DNA of 64,000 nt from Hawksworthiomyces lignivorus (lineage: Eukaryota > Ascomycota > Sordariomycetes > Ophiostomatales > Ophiostomataceae), in the NCBI GenBank assembly GCA_002917075.1, contig NTMA01000088.1, positions 1 to 64,000 of the forward strand, read 5' to 3'. The position numbers and the translations under genes were made by a program. The notes beneath the pieces are model-generated. The model was not told the origin of the DNA, did no database searches, and saw only the letters and a list, made by a program, of their open reading frames with translations. Positions 41,586 through 53,800 of the stretch are shown here, in pieces; the stretch's first letter is position 1, and each line of letters opens with the position of its first letter.

Positions 41586-44163
41586 TCAACCTAGCACCGA
41601 CCACCAAGAGGCACTCTTATTTCGATGCGCGTTTTCTTTTGTCGTGTCGCGTCTCGATGAGACGTCGTCGTCGTTAGCGGAATCGCCATCGATTGTAGCT
41701 TCGGCAATGGTGACAATGCCGTCGCCCCTACGAGGCAATGGAGAATCCGGTACAAGCGGAATTGTAGAGTTGTTCACCCGCCTCCGACCTGTCGCCAAGT
41801 CGAAGCCCCTCACAGCTCGCCGGTGCATCTCCAAGGCCAAGTCAGGTTTGTAAAATGGCACAAAGTGACCTGCATCATAGACTACAGCAAAACTGAGACT
41901 GCCATATTCCCGCACCATACCGCAGCTGTCGCTGCTAGTGTTGCTGCCGTCATTTTGTCCAGGCTTCGGGCTTGCAATTGTAAGTGGCGTGTATGGTGTC
42001 GCTTGGAAGGAGAGCGACTGAGAATAATTGAGAGCAAGAGAAACCGCCTCGCCTCCAACCCTACAAGATTGATACGATACGTTTAGTGCACGGCGATAGT
42101 ATGAGCAACATCACCCATATGCTTACCAATTGGCGATGTAGTCTGCATCCCCATATGTAAGGCTGTAGATGGGGGTTCGAGTTAGCAGGATATTGTATGG
42201 GGGGTGTGCAAAGGGAAAGGAAAAGCGAACAAGCACGCACACGATACGTATCCCGTGCTCTAGCAAGTACTCAATGTCCTCTAAATAGGCAGGATAGATG
42301 TAATCGCCAGATCTTGCAAATGTCTGGTATACGTTGTCGCTTTGCCAGGCATACTGTACTGCCGCGAGCTCCGGAATGCTTGCAATACCAAGCGTATCTC
42401 TTGTGGATGGCAAATTAAGAAATTGCACAAAATATTGTGGGATAATCGAATCATTTTCCGGTCGCCGTATGTCATATGTGTTTCGCCCACTGTAGAAGTA
42501 GTAGGGTGCTTCCACAGTATCCCGGCCTGGAATGTTTTTTTTGTTATCATGTATTCGAAATTATTTGATCTCTTGCTTGATTAACTCGATGGGTATTACA
42601 AGGAGGCACGTGGATCCACTTACAGATATACGTCGCTTCGGTGCATCGAGCAATGGTATGAATACTGTTGGGAACTTAGCAAAAGCGAATCTAAATTTTT
42701 CATCCATAAAATACAGGGCACAAATGTGCCCTAAAAAGTTGTACATGACGAGGCTCATCCAAACAAACATGCAAATAAAGTAACCCGACCTTTGGCTATC
42801 ATAACCGTACTCCTCGAGGCACTGCTGTGCTTGGTCTAGGCAGCCATTCGGCATGTAGCACGCGAATTTCATAAAGCGAGAAACTAGACCACTGGCATTA
42901 GTAAATCTACTGGTCGAAAAAATGCGGTAAAACTTCTTATTGGAATACCTTCGTCGGGAACCAATTTATGGCCATACGTATTGTTCTCCACAAACTCGGG
43001 AAACTGAAATATTAGATTGCTTCAAAAGGATAAGGTAGAAGAAACTCCCAGGAGCAAGCTTACAGATGGAAACTGGGAGATGGCATCAATGATGCCATTG
43101 CCGATACCTAATACACCAAGATCGAGTACTATGCCGGGTGCCCTACCATTCTTCACTTTTTCATTCATCTCGTGAAAATGCCTGAAGAAAGCTACCAAGA
43201 TATTAGTCAAAAAAATCTGTGCTGCCTCTATCTGAGTTTTTAGGTTTCGTGATTTACCAGGACCGTAATGGCCTCCGTAACTAAGTATTAAAAGTCAGAA
43301 TGGCCATCCTCTCTTAAAATCGAATAAAAAATAGCATGGACAGGAGGCTGTGGCTAGATCGTATTTCCGTTACCTTTCTGTCCATAGATGAACGGTCCGC
43401 GTTGCCACAACTGGGTCCATCTTAGGCAGTGCTTGTAGGAATGTCTGCAGAACATCCCATGCCATAGAAGCGGCTTTTTGTGTGTTATCAATTGGCGGAA
43501 CATCTTTGGCCCAGTTAGTCTCCTCGCTTCCTCCATTACTACCGCTGAAGGACTCATAGGAGAAGCCGACACCAAGAGGCTGCGATAGAAAAAGCAAATT
43601 AGACACCTCTGACCAAGCATATGGATTGAGTGTCGTGTTCATGTCTGCCGTGATGCTGCAAGGTCCGATTTCTAGAATCTTGGTTAGAGATCTCCTAAAA
43701 TTTGTCCTCATATATCCCATTACATGCTATATGGAATAGCAGTGAGTATCTTACCACCAAAAAATCCCAAGAGAGAATCTGACCCAGGCCCACCATTCAA
43801 CCAAATGGTCAGTGGTGCCGTACCGGAGTCGTGTCTGGCTTCAGTGAACCAGTAGAATATATGTGCATTTGAAGAAGGCTGGCTCATTCCTACAGTAGAT
43901 GCGATGATACTGCTGTTATTGTTTATTCCAAGGTCCAAATCAACAAATCCAGCGAAGGAGCGTACGCCAGGCGTAGTTTCGCAAAGACCCTTGGTGTCCC
44001 GATAGCGAACAGAGGCCGTATCTGAAATTGAAATTCTTTGGAAAACGTCATCTCCTGGACGTCTGTCTGTTAGTGGAACTGCAAGTGATAGCCCTGCCAT
44101 GACCCAAGAGATTTCAAGAATAAGAGGACTTCCTGAGAAGCGCAGCCCCAGTGAAAAGTCCAT
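41586..44163 (-). CDS. Secreted serine carboxypeptidase (peptidase family S10)
   Basis: Removes C-terminal residues from peptides, normally at acid pH in the vacuole or outside the cell. Ten exons (minus): 44163-43755, 43671-43374, 43280-43258, 43191-43064, 43003-42949, 42883-42790, 42664-42624, 42526-42241, 42162-42127, 42060-41586; 614 residues. A hydrophobic N-terminus (LILEISWVMAGLSLAVPL) is a likely signal peptide. The triad is complete: S236 in WTESYGGHYGP (made by a splice), Asp in TYGDADYIANW (about 450-452) and H522 in DAGHFVPFY. The oxyanion motif NGGPGSDSLLG is present, with a Cys-bearing segment ARCTEATYIC. No Kex1-like C-terminal membrane anchor. All phases match. One donor (after 42790) is GTCGGG, so the exon 6/7 junction is the least certain. 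GC3 is low compared with genes in the left half. Confidence 0.88.
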
Positions 44164-45717
44164 TCTCACAGAAATAAAAATCGGAAGACCCCAAAATTCG
44201 AAATGGACAACTACAGCATATAAGAGTGAAAAGAAACGAGTATGTTATGACTCTCAATTTTTTTTCTTCTCTCTTTTCTCCAGCGATAGTAGCCCTAGGA
44301 ACAGCAGTCATATCTAAACATTTACATTTAGCGCTTCAAGCTGTGAATGGAATAAAGGAAAAAGAGAGATATTTTTCTACCTCTAGTTTATTCTGAGAAG
44401 GCGTAGTCCGATGGCAGATGGCACATTGGTTTTGATTAGAATACAAGGAAGAGGACTTCTATTTCATAAGTGCCACAGCTATACGTATTTACGTACAGAC
44501 TGTTTAAATAAACAGGCCATAGAAAAGGCTCAACGGGTAAAGAAGAGAAGAAGGGGAGGCTGACGCCGTGACGTTATGATCTAGGCCTCTGGGGCCACTT
44601 CTTTTGGACGTATATAAACTATGACATATAATACACGTACAATCTACTCTACACACACTTTGGGATTGGGAAAACCCGCAGTAAAGGGCATGGAAGAGCT
44701 ATTGTGTCGTCTCCAGAATGTGTAGGCGAGCATGGACTTTTGCTAATAAGAGGAATGCTTCGTGCTGCGAAACAGTGCAAACAAAAACCTGCGAACGGCT
44801 TGAACTATGGGGGTCCTTTCCAACTGTTATTTGATTACGGAGTATGTACACAACTTCCCCTCCAGCTTGATGTTGAGGACGAAAATATACTCGTAGGCAG
44901 AATAACAAGAAAAAAGGAAGCAGGGGCATAGAAACCCGCCCCGCCAATTGGGAGAAAAATCTTCCTGCCACCCCTCTTAGAAGGTCAGCTAAGCAGATGT
45001 AGCTAGATGCGAAGCTTCACCGCCTTCTTATGTTGAGAAGAAGAGCAGAGATAAGAGCGGAGAAAGCAAGATATCAAAGCAGTCTTGCAAATGAGACTCT
45101 AAGTTGTCAAATTGGAAACTTTATCTATCTACAAACCGCCCGTAGGCAGTGTAAATGGAGAAATCATAAAAATACCTAGTCCTTCTAAACGTGACAGTCG
45201 CTGTGCTCATATTGTTTTGGGTCGCGTGTGTTGTTTTTGGTCCTTGAGGAGGCAAAATAACCGAAGAGGTCTGCTTGGAACCAAATTATGGTGAAAGCGC
45301 AAAATCAAAGAAGAAGAAAAAAAAAACCACCCATCTTAGATGTTCCTCGTCTCGCAGTACTTGTTTCTCCTCTTCTCTTGTCCCTCTCTTGCCGTGATCT
45401 TTCACAGTTCTGTTCTTCGGTTGACCGTATTATTTCTTTTTTTGTTTTCCCACTCTTGTTTCCATTCATTCCATGTTCTGGGTCTATCTATCAATTCTTT
45501 CGTCATTGCAAACTGTAAGAGGCAAGAAACTATGACGTCGCCTCCCTCCCCCCTGCTTACCACATTCTTCCATCACCTTGCCCCCTCCCTCCCCCCCGGC
45601 TATGTCTGGCATCTATCGTTCCGCCTATTACAATGTCCAACGCTATATCAGCAGCAACGACGATGCCCTTTGCACGTGCTTTCATAACATTTCGTCAGCA
45701 TGTAGTGCGGAAACTCT
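44164..45717. promoter_or_regulatory. Promoter of the carboxypeptidase gene and 3' region of the Ran gene
   Basis: A 1.55 kb AT-rich spacer. It holds one TACGGAGTA (44836-44844) and a C/T-rich block at 45.35-45.7 kb beyond the Ran stop. Small frames there lack domains. Confidence 0.5.
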
Positions 45718-46773
45718 TTAAAAATCATCATCGTCGTCGTCGTTGGGAAGTGGCATAGAGGCAGCCGCAGCCATCTCCTTTTGGTACTCGGCGAGTAGGT
45801 TCTCATCGACCTGAGCAGTGGGAGGAGCCAGAGCGGGAGCCGCCACGAATTCCTAGCGCGTGAAGTTAGATTTCTGCATTATATCCACCAAAAAAAGAAC
45901 AGAGTAAAGTTTGGGCAAGTACACACCAGATTCGGGTTGCCGACTAACTTGCGGCCGAGCCACAGGAAGGGCTTCTCGAAGTTGTAGTTCGACTTGGCCG
46001 AGATGTCATAGTACTGCAAGTTCTTCTTGCGGTGGAACGTGATGGTCTTAGCCTTCACTTTGCGTTCCTTGACATCAACCTTGTTGCCGCATAGCACGAT
46101 TGGGATGTTCTCGCAGACACGCACAAGATCGCCTGGAAAGAGAAGAATTGTTAGCAAAGCGGAAGCTTTAAAGGATGTTGGCACGATAAACTGAGAAACA
46201 TACGATGCCAGTTGGGAACATTCTTGTACGTAATCCGGGAGGTTACGTCAAACATGATGATACCACATTGTCCGTTGATGTAGTAACCGTCACGGAGGCC
46301 ACCGAACTTCTCCTGACCAGCGGTATCCCACACATCAAACTGAATAGGGCCGAAGTTCTTTTTATAGCGAACAGTCATTGTCAGTAATCCAGAGGGTCGT
46401 ATCCGGAGAAATTGAACCGCACATTCCGCGTAGGAGTCGGATATTATTCATTTTATCTTACTGTGGTGAAACCGAGAGGGTGAACCTCGACGCCGAGGGT
46501 GGCCATGTACTTCTTCTCGAATTCGCCAGTCAGATGACGCTTGACGAACGTGGTCTGCGGCACAAGCCCAGGTTAGTCAAGAGCGTATGGTGAGCGCTGC
46601 CGTCCTCCTTGCTCTTTCTCGTAGAACCAGAGAAGGCAGACCGCTGGAGAGACTGCTGGAGACGTTCTGAATAGTTTTGAGGTAGGGAAACATACCTTGC
46701 CGGTACCACCATCACCGACGAGCACCAACTTAAAGGTCGGCACGTTACCCGCGGGCGCACCAGCCTCGGCCAT
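45718..46773 (-). CDS. gsp1: Ran GTPase (Gsp1)
   Basis: Ran drives nucleocytoplasmic transport and spindle/nuclear envelope assembly by its RanGTP gradient. Exons (minus): 46773-46696, 46554-46462, 46357-46204, 46132-45927 and 45852-45718, giving 221 residues. P-loop GDGGTGKTT (20-28) spans the first splice. Switch I region [18 protein letters not shown], switch [18 protein letters not shown], the NKVD box and the SAKSNYNF box all follow. The acidic tail PNDDDDDDF replaces the usual DEDDDL-type ending, the part of Ran that contacts RanBP1-type domains. Length is within a few residues of other Ran proteins. A probable 5' UTR intron lies upstream (46857-47052). It has strong, even coding quality, as expected of a highly expressed gene. 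Confidence 0.97.
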
Positions 46774-47759
46774 GGTGATATGAGATAGTAAAGTAGTGTA
46801 CAATAAACAAGACAAATTGCCAATATAAGGTGTTGAATGCGAAGATATGAAAAGATCTGACTCCCTAATATTAGTATTCGACTTTTGTCATCAACTGTTG
46901 GCTATGGTGACTTTTTGGACCATCAAAAGAAGAAACAAAAAAGGCGGGGGAATGGCGGTTCGATGCGAGCTGCGGTAAAGAGCCCAGACGCAAAAATAAA
47001 TAATATAGACGCAAAAAGACCCTAGATGCTAATAACTATGGTGTTTGCTTACCTTCGCGATTCTTTGGGCGTGGGTGATGGAGAGGGTTGTTTCGTTGTT
47101 TGTAAAGCTAAGAGGTGGAAATGAGAGAGGGAGAGCGGAAGGAGGAAGAAATCGCAGGCGAAAGAAATCTTTTTCAATGATGTTTTTTCGTCCTTGTTGT
47201 TATTTGAGCAGGCGCCAACCATTTTGGCGGGCAGCTCGACTAGTGAAAACCAGGTTGGGCGTCGGCGGGGAGAAGGGAAGGCGCTGAATATATGTCACGT
47301 GAGAGGCGTTGTAAGCAGAACGGATGAAGAGAGGGGCAAGTGGGTGGCCACAAATGTGTTAGGCAGGAGGGGAGCAATGTAGGCAGCTACTGAGTAATAC
47401 AAAAAACCTCCATCGTATTATTCGTCGACCGAAACGGATGTCATGATACTGATTGCTGCGGTTTCAGCCTTTGACAACAAACCAACATCTGATGCACGCG
47501 TACTGTGGTATTTGACGGCATTTCTGCCCGTTTTTTTTATTTTTTCCTTTATTTTCAACCTGAATACAAAGCGCGCTAAATTACACGAGATGAACTAAAA
47601 TAAAAGCCGCGTTAGACACACAAGGAATTTGCCAATTCTTATTCTCCGGCTTTTCTCTTCCCACTGGGTATCAATAGGACAGACGACGATAATGTTAGGC
47701 TGCTATATGCCGCCCACGACGGCTCTGCGTTCAATCGCCGACAGAAAATGCAGATTCTC
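46774..47759. promoter_or_regulatory. Promoter/leader of the Ran gene and 3' region of nas2
   Basis: A 986 bp spacer. Apart from the probable leader intron it shows an A/G-rich stretch (pyrimidine-rich on the Ran sense strand) at about 47.1-47.3 kb. No coding ORF. Confidence 0.5.
46857..47052 (-). other. Probable 5' UTR intron of the Ran gene
   Basis: On the minus strand an AAG/GTAAGC donor at 47052 pairs with a TCAG acceptor ending at 46857. A perfect fungal branch consensus (ATACTAATAT) lies just upstream of the acceptor. The 196-nt intron would sit about 83 nt before the ATG. Confidence 0.55.
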
Positions 47760-48692
47760 TCAGACCGGCAGAATATGGCAACCCAGTAACCCTCTTCCAC
47801 CCCAGTTTCGACGTGGTGTAAGGTTGAGGCGGAGCTCTTGCAGCTGCCCAGATCCGGTACCCCTTGCTACCTTGACCAAGATACGTTGCTACGCATATAC
47901 TTAGCACATGCGCCTCCTGGGTATATTTGGCAGAATAAATACTTACCCCTTCATTACCTTGGACGCATTCGCCCACTTTCTTCAAATTGTCATGATTGGC
48001 ATGGTTGACGTAGCCGAAAGACCGAATCAGATCTCCTGCTTTCAGGCCCGCCGAGGCTGCTGGGCTTCCATCGACGATACTGTTCACTTTGGCGAATGGG
48101 GGCTCTAGCGTTTCGGCGACTGAGTCTGTGAGAATTTGGGCAGTATCTGTGCTGCTCCGTGTGGCAGCCAGGTTGTCATCGTCTGTAGAATCAAGGCTCG
48201 CAAAATGCTCGTGCAGAAACTTCTCAATTGCACCCATCAACTCTTTGTAGTCGTTCCGCAAGTGGATGATACGTGATCTCGTAGTCCGTACTGTTTCCAT
48301 ACACGGGTTTCGTCAGATAAGCTGGCTCCCTCATGCAGCGACTTATCCACGGGATCCATATAAGAGGAAGCCTACATACTCTGTGCCACATCGATGTCGG
48401 CTCGTGGAAATCCATCTGGTGTAAGAAGCGGGGTGTTCATATCAACATGATGCTGCCAACAAATGGTACTGTTAGTTAGAAAGAAGAAAAAAAGAGTAGA
48501 GCAGAAAACAGATAGGCGCACAGAGTCTAAGACGCTGCCGAGTGCCCCCAGCTCGGCTTCCAAAGCGTCCTTCTTGCGCTGAAGTTCCACAAAGGAGAGG
48601 TGCTGCGCATCCCCGTTCGACGCACGAGCCGATGTTGGCCCTGAGGGAACTGTAGGTGCATGGAGGTTATTCATTCTTAACGGAAGTCCCAT
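47760..48692 (-). CDS. nas2: Proteasome assembly chaperone Nas2 / PSMD9 (p27)
   Basis: Nas2/p27 binds the Rpt5 C-terminus during assembly of the 19S proteasome base and leaves before the 26S forms. Exons (minus): 48692-48522, 48452-48380, 48290-47947 and 47888-47760, giving 238 residues. An N-terminal coiled segment (LSFVELQRKKDALEAELGAL) is followed by NTPLLTPDGFPRADIDVAQ and IRTTRSRIIHLRNDYKELM, the family core. A PDZ domain covers about 130-225 (PFAKVNSIVDGSPAASAGLKAGDLI, then a final QRILVKVARGT strand). The C-terminus ends WGGRGLLGCHILPV. All four junctions are in phase, and the small second and last exons were found by these motifs. A second in-frame ATG (48674) is possible. Divergent from the RhoGEF gene. 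Confidence 0.94.
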
Positions 48693-49489
48693 AATCTCTG
48701 AAAATGTTGTGAACCATCGACGCCAACTATTGGGAAGGAGGTAAAAGGCGAGAAAAGAGAGCGATCACTGGCGGGGAAGCTACGGAGCCTTAGAGCAAAC
48801 AGTAGGCAGAATGACGCGCGTGTGTGAAATCGCCCCGCGCCACAGCGCTCTCCAGGCACGTGCATAAAGCTCGTCCAAAGTTTAGTTAGGCAATTACAAC
48901 GACTAGTACTCCATAGAACATCAACTCTTAATGTATTCTATTCTTCTGCCTCTAGAATTTATATCTGTGTGAACTCGCTTCACTTGTTAGCCACTAAGTG
49001 TATGTAAAATGGTTTGATTTGTTTATCAGCCCTATAATATGTAGCATTCTACACACGCAAGGGAAAGAGCACCAGAAATGACATAATACTTGTGCTCTCA
49101 CCTTCCTCACCATTTTGTACTTGGCAGAAAGTACAACTGGGTGTCCTCTCACACATTATTTTTGAAGCCACTTGCCTAATACCTAATAAAGGATTTCCTC
49201 TACATTGTAAATATTTTGTAATGAGTATGGTCCTTGCTTCTTTCCAACATCTCATCAGGGATCCGTTCATTCGCTGCCTCCTATTGCCAATTATTGATTT
49301 TGAACTCATGTTGCCTTGAAGCTCCCAGAACTACCCCGAGCATAAGCTTCTCTATCGTTATTTTTGATTATATAGTGAAGTCACATAGACAATGTGGACC
49401 GTTTATTGTTTCATCATATCCCTATCCTTGAGAGAGAAATCTCTCTTTTTTCAACCGATTTTCCGAGTTAATAAAGTTATTGGTTAGCC
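48693..49489. promoter_or_regulatory. Divergent promoter between nas2 and the RhoGEF gene
   Basis: A 797 bp AT-rich spacer with no coding ORF. No clear TATA or palindromic site stands out. Confidence 0.5.
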
Positions 49490-52400
49490 ATGGCTGAGAC
49501 TCGTGAAGAGAACGAAAGTTCCAGTTCCTTGTCTTCATCAACCTGTGATTCCATACGAATAACCCCCACGGCCTTGGTAAGGCGAAGGGAAAATACGAGC
49601 GGCATTCTGTCGTCTGGGGTTGCCGTCGACAGCCATATTACTAGTACATTATATTCTCCGTCACTATTCGCAAACTTCTGTAACCGCAAAGATGATCACC
49701 ACATGTTTGGGGACCAAAAGAGCACTTGCAATAACGGCATCGCTGGTGGTACTCCCGAATGGGGAGAATTTGGGGGCGAGTCTAAGGCGAAGCGATCCCA
49801 TGGTCTCGAATGCGTGCCAAGCGTAAATAGGCTGACAGAGAGGCTTCCTCGGCCAAGAAAATCATTCTATAAATGGTTACAAATACTAAACAGACGCCAC
49901 TTCGAACAGGTCGTTCCACAGCTAGATGGATGCAGCACAACCTTATTTACACCAGGGAATAAGAGTGGGTTGGCCAGCTCTAGACGTCACAGAAATTCGT
50001 CGTCAGTTTCATCTTTCGCCTTTGTGTCAGCGGCGAGAAATGCAAGTACGAGTTTCCTCAGCTCCAGTATCTTCGGCCAGTCGTGGAAGCAGAAACAGCG
50101 CTCTTCAATGGGTCAGTCGCGAACAGACCGTAGTAGCTGGGCGTCTCTTCCTACATGGCAGTCGGAGGACAGCCATCTCCTTGCTAAACAGCAGCCACAG
50201 AGGGATCGTGCTATCCTAGACCGATCCTTTCACCGCCGACAGATTATTGAAGAATTAATCTCAACCGAGGAAGGGTATATTGGGGATGTAAAGTTCCTGG
50301 TAAACGTGAGTTCCGCTTCAAATGAATGCATTACGGATCAATCATTCACTAACCATAGCTAATTCCATAACTGACGGAAAATGATGACAGACCTACATGC
50401 CGATCCTCGCATCATCCTCTTTTCCCAAACCTGAACTTCGATTTTTCCTGCACCGAAACATAGCTGATATCGTTCAACTTCATGACGAACTCCTCCGGGA
50501 ACTGCACGAGGTGGTGCCTGACTCAGAGTACAAGAAGATAGATTCCCCGGACCCTATGGCTCTTCCATCTACCTGGAAATGCCGGAGAAAACAAATTTTA
50601 GACGCAGTTCCAAAAGAGCAAGCTAGCAGCGCAATTCTTTATAAAGCGCAAGGTTTTCGTGCTGATCCAAAAATCTGTGCAGAAGTAGCAAGAGTGTTCA
50701 CAAAGAAGGTAATCCTAAATATCTTATGCCAATGTTGCCTAATAAAGGGACTAAAAAAATAGATGAGTAGATTTTCCATCTACGAAGAATACGGTGCGAG
50801 ATATGGGTCAATGTTTCAAGACTTCGACGCGGCATGCAGGTCAGTACCGAACTGGGAAAACCACCAAAAGGGGCTCGAAATTTTGGCATCTTGTCTACGC
50901 TCCACCAAAGATTTGAAAGACTCTAAAAGGTCTCTGTCAATCAGAGATCTTCTAGCAAAGGTATCTCTTTGCTTATAGTGTCGTTTAGTGTGTGCTGAGG
51001 ACTAATACAACAGGGCACAGCCGATACAGAGGGTATGCAAATATCCACTTCTCTTCTCGCAGCTATTAAAATACACACCGGCCTGTGACTGTCCAGAAGC
51101 TCACTCAGAAATCGAAAGCACTCTGGCTCGTCTGAAAGAAGTGGCTAGCGCAATCAATCAAGCGACTGGTGATAACCTAGTGAAAGCAAATGTTGAGAAG
51201 ACGTGGCTGCTTCAAGATCGGCTGAAGTTCTCCAACCAGGTAGCTATGTGTCCCATTAGTTGTACTATGGCAGCAAGTACGAGAGATTAATTTTGAATAA
51301 ACTGTATAGAAGCAGGACGCTGTCTCAAAGAGTCGTATTCGCTCTCTGGGTTATATTCAACTCTGTGGCGCTCTCTTCGTCTACTGGCAGACAAATGATA
51401 CTGTCCAGGGCAGCTATATGGTCTGCCTTCTCTATCGCAGCTTTATATGCTTCGCCCAGGCTGAAAGAGTCAAAGGGAACCTGACATATACAATACAAGC
51501 CTGCTTACCCTTGAATGATTGCACTGTGGAAGAAGCTGATAATGGTAATGGTACGTAGACATCTGAGGTACTTCAAACGCGTGCATTTTCAATGTTGTTT
51601 TCTAAATACAATGGCGAAACTGATTTTATCACAAGGGTTACAATGCCACACAGCTCCATTTTCATGGAAGCTAGTATTCGAATATGAACACCAGTTGTTT
51701 GAAATGGGAATGGTAGCCTGTACAGAAAAAGAAGAATGGGAGTGGAGGCGAAGAATCAGTAATCATGTTAGACGCAATACTCGCACAGAGACGCCAGACA
51801 CCGCCTTTCTTGCTTTGAATATCAACAGTCTTGGTAGGGTATTTGGGAAGTCGGGGACTCTATAGCACATGGTTTGCTTTGCTGCTAATGCCTGTTGCTG
51901 ACGGAAAGAGAGTAGGCACAACAGCTCGGAGATTATCTACACGTCGAGCGACGATTGCAGCATCTAAATCACAATTGCGTCAAGTCATTGTCAAAAATAC
52001 AAGCATTGAAAGAGGACTGTTGGCGTTGTCTCCTAACCAAGGATACATAAATCGGTCTCGGTCTCTGCAAGCGAGTATGCGAGTTCCTGTTCTTGCTCCC
52101 CCGCGCGGAGACCGAGCCCGTCTGGAAATCTTACTTTCAGACGTCTGGACGAAAGATGCGTTGCCTTTTCCCGGAATAACAGTCCGAGCTAGACCACAGC
52201 ATCTTGTATTGTCGACTGCTTCGTCTCTCATTCGAAAACTCAGCGCTGCAAAACTGGCGAGCACATTTAGAAAAAAGTCAATCAGTCACGATAGTTTATA
52301 CAGAGTTGGGGCTAAAACTGAGCCCAATACTTCTGGGTTACCAACTCTGATGCCAAATCTTTCAAGCTCAAGCGCAAGCAGAGCGGAGACGAACCAGGAG

Positions 52401-52976
52401 GGAGATCAGACTGCGAGCGAAGATGACAGCAAAAGTGTCAGGATCCCTGTCGCACAAGAAACAATTCCCCATTCTAAATCTTCGCCCGCTTGGGTTAGAG
52501 GGGAGGCAGACAATAAGGCTATACGGAAAATTGAACTTCACATCAACTCTCATGAGAGCCTGCAAGAGACAGCTCAAGCGGATTATTTGCAGCGTTCCAT
52601 GGCTCGTTTCACTAAAAGAAATGAGAAAATTCAACCAGAAGGGAGTCCTGCTGAAGTGACTAGTAACTACAAGAGCAAGGGCCATGACCTCCAGATATAT
52701 CAGCTTAACGTAAAGAACAGTGTTTATGACGGCGAATTATCATCGGTGCCGCGTTATATCTACTATGGGTCGAACACAAGAAGGCAGCTCATGACTGCTG
52801 AAGCTGATTGGTCAAAGTCAACCGTTGGACTCTCGTCATGCGACTCTATGTACGAGACCCTTCCATTTTTAACACGGCAGCTATACAACTCAAAGATGTA
52901 CTTCAAGGCGTGGGCAAGACGGAAGATTTTCTACTACCGGGGCAGCCGATATTGCTTTCAGAATCCCGCCCGCTGA
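49490..52976 (+). CDS. Rho guanine nucleotide exchange factor (DH-PH)
   Basis: Catalyses GDP/GTP exchange on a Rho-family GTPase, acting in polarity, cell wall or septation. Exons: 49490-50305, 50391-50708, 50763-50960, 51021-51239, 51310-51550, 51636-51833 and 51916-52976; 1016 residues. A Ser-rich N-terminus (~245 residues) leads into the DH domain, starting RRQIIEELISTEEGYIGDVK. The core RFSIYEEYGARY and the conserved PIQRVCKYPLLFSQLLKYTP (made by the third splice) follow. The PH-like region covers about 525-665, with GYIQLCGALFVYW and QCHTAPFSWKLVFEYEHQL. A basic Ser/Arg tail follows. The sixth intron uses a GTAGGG donor and a TGCTAATG branch site; reading straight through gives VFGKSGT before a stop, so that donor is uncertain. 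GC3 is low. No yeast orthologue is claimed. Confidence 0.87.
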
Positions 52977-53800
52977 GTTAGACGGCTTTGTAATATTTCC
53001 TTAGAACAGATTTTATTGATGCCTACTATCACGCGACAAGTCATTCCATTTTTATTGTTCTGCATTTGGCAGACTTGAGTTTCTGTAAGGCCCTTGTTCG
53101 GTTGTACAGAGTGCATTTACTGCCTAGCTAGGAATCCTGTGGTGTGATTTCATTACAACGTTAGGGTCCAACCTTGATAGAAGACCCAAGTCTACAGAAT
53201 CTTGCACGTGGCGTGGGGGAAGTGGCCACAAATTGAAGTCACCGTTGCACTGGCACGGACTGGCAATACACTGTGCGCGATCTAAATCGAAGAAGACAAC
53301 CTTAGTAATGGCAATACAAGAATGCGTCAGAATAGACTATGTGGAAGTAGTTGGTAGCCCCCGCCTTCTGCATTTTCCCCGGCAACTTAAACCTATGACG
53401 TATTGACTTACGAAGTTTGAAGCCATCTATGTACTTGTACCTTGGGAGCTTGGAAATTACGGAATTGGGTAACGTGAGCAGCAAAAGGACAAGTCCAGCT
53501 GGGGCTTTCTAAGGAAGGCAGTCACGCAATCAATTCCCTTTTTTTTTCTTTTTGCTGAGAGGAAGAAAGCATATAAATACAGGAGAAAAGTAACATCCCC
53601 TCCTTTTCATTTTAGCTTTTCTTTTTGGTTTATCATCATTTAAGGAGAACAGTCCATTAAACAGGCGTCATATCACGACCTTGAGCGCCTACATAACAAT
53701 TCTAGCACCACACCAACGTCACATTCCAGAGGCACGAAATCAAGCGGCTCACTCAGTGGAGTATAATTAATTCTACCAATTCTACCAATTCAGAGCTACT
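52977..53800. promoter_or_regulatory. Promoter of the rtc3-like gene
   Basis: An 824 bp spacer with a TATAAATA box (53572-53579) about 220 bp before the ATG, a CCCCT stress-element-like site close by (about 53597), a T-rich tract before the box and a short TTCTACCAA tandem near 53.77-53.79 kb. Stress induction is inference, by analogy with yeast RTC3. Confidence 0.5.
53572..53579 (+). promoter_or_regulatory. TATA box of the rtc3-like gene
   Basis: TATAAATA, a perfect match to the TATA consensus, lies about 220 bp before the ATG and is followed by a T/C-rich leader. Confidence 0.5.

Noticed and set aside
42160..42190. GGTTCGAG resembling a tRNA B box
   Set aside because: It lies in a carboxypeptidase intron, has no matching A box or cloverleaf, and departs from the consensus after GGTTCGA.
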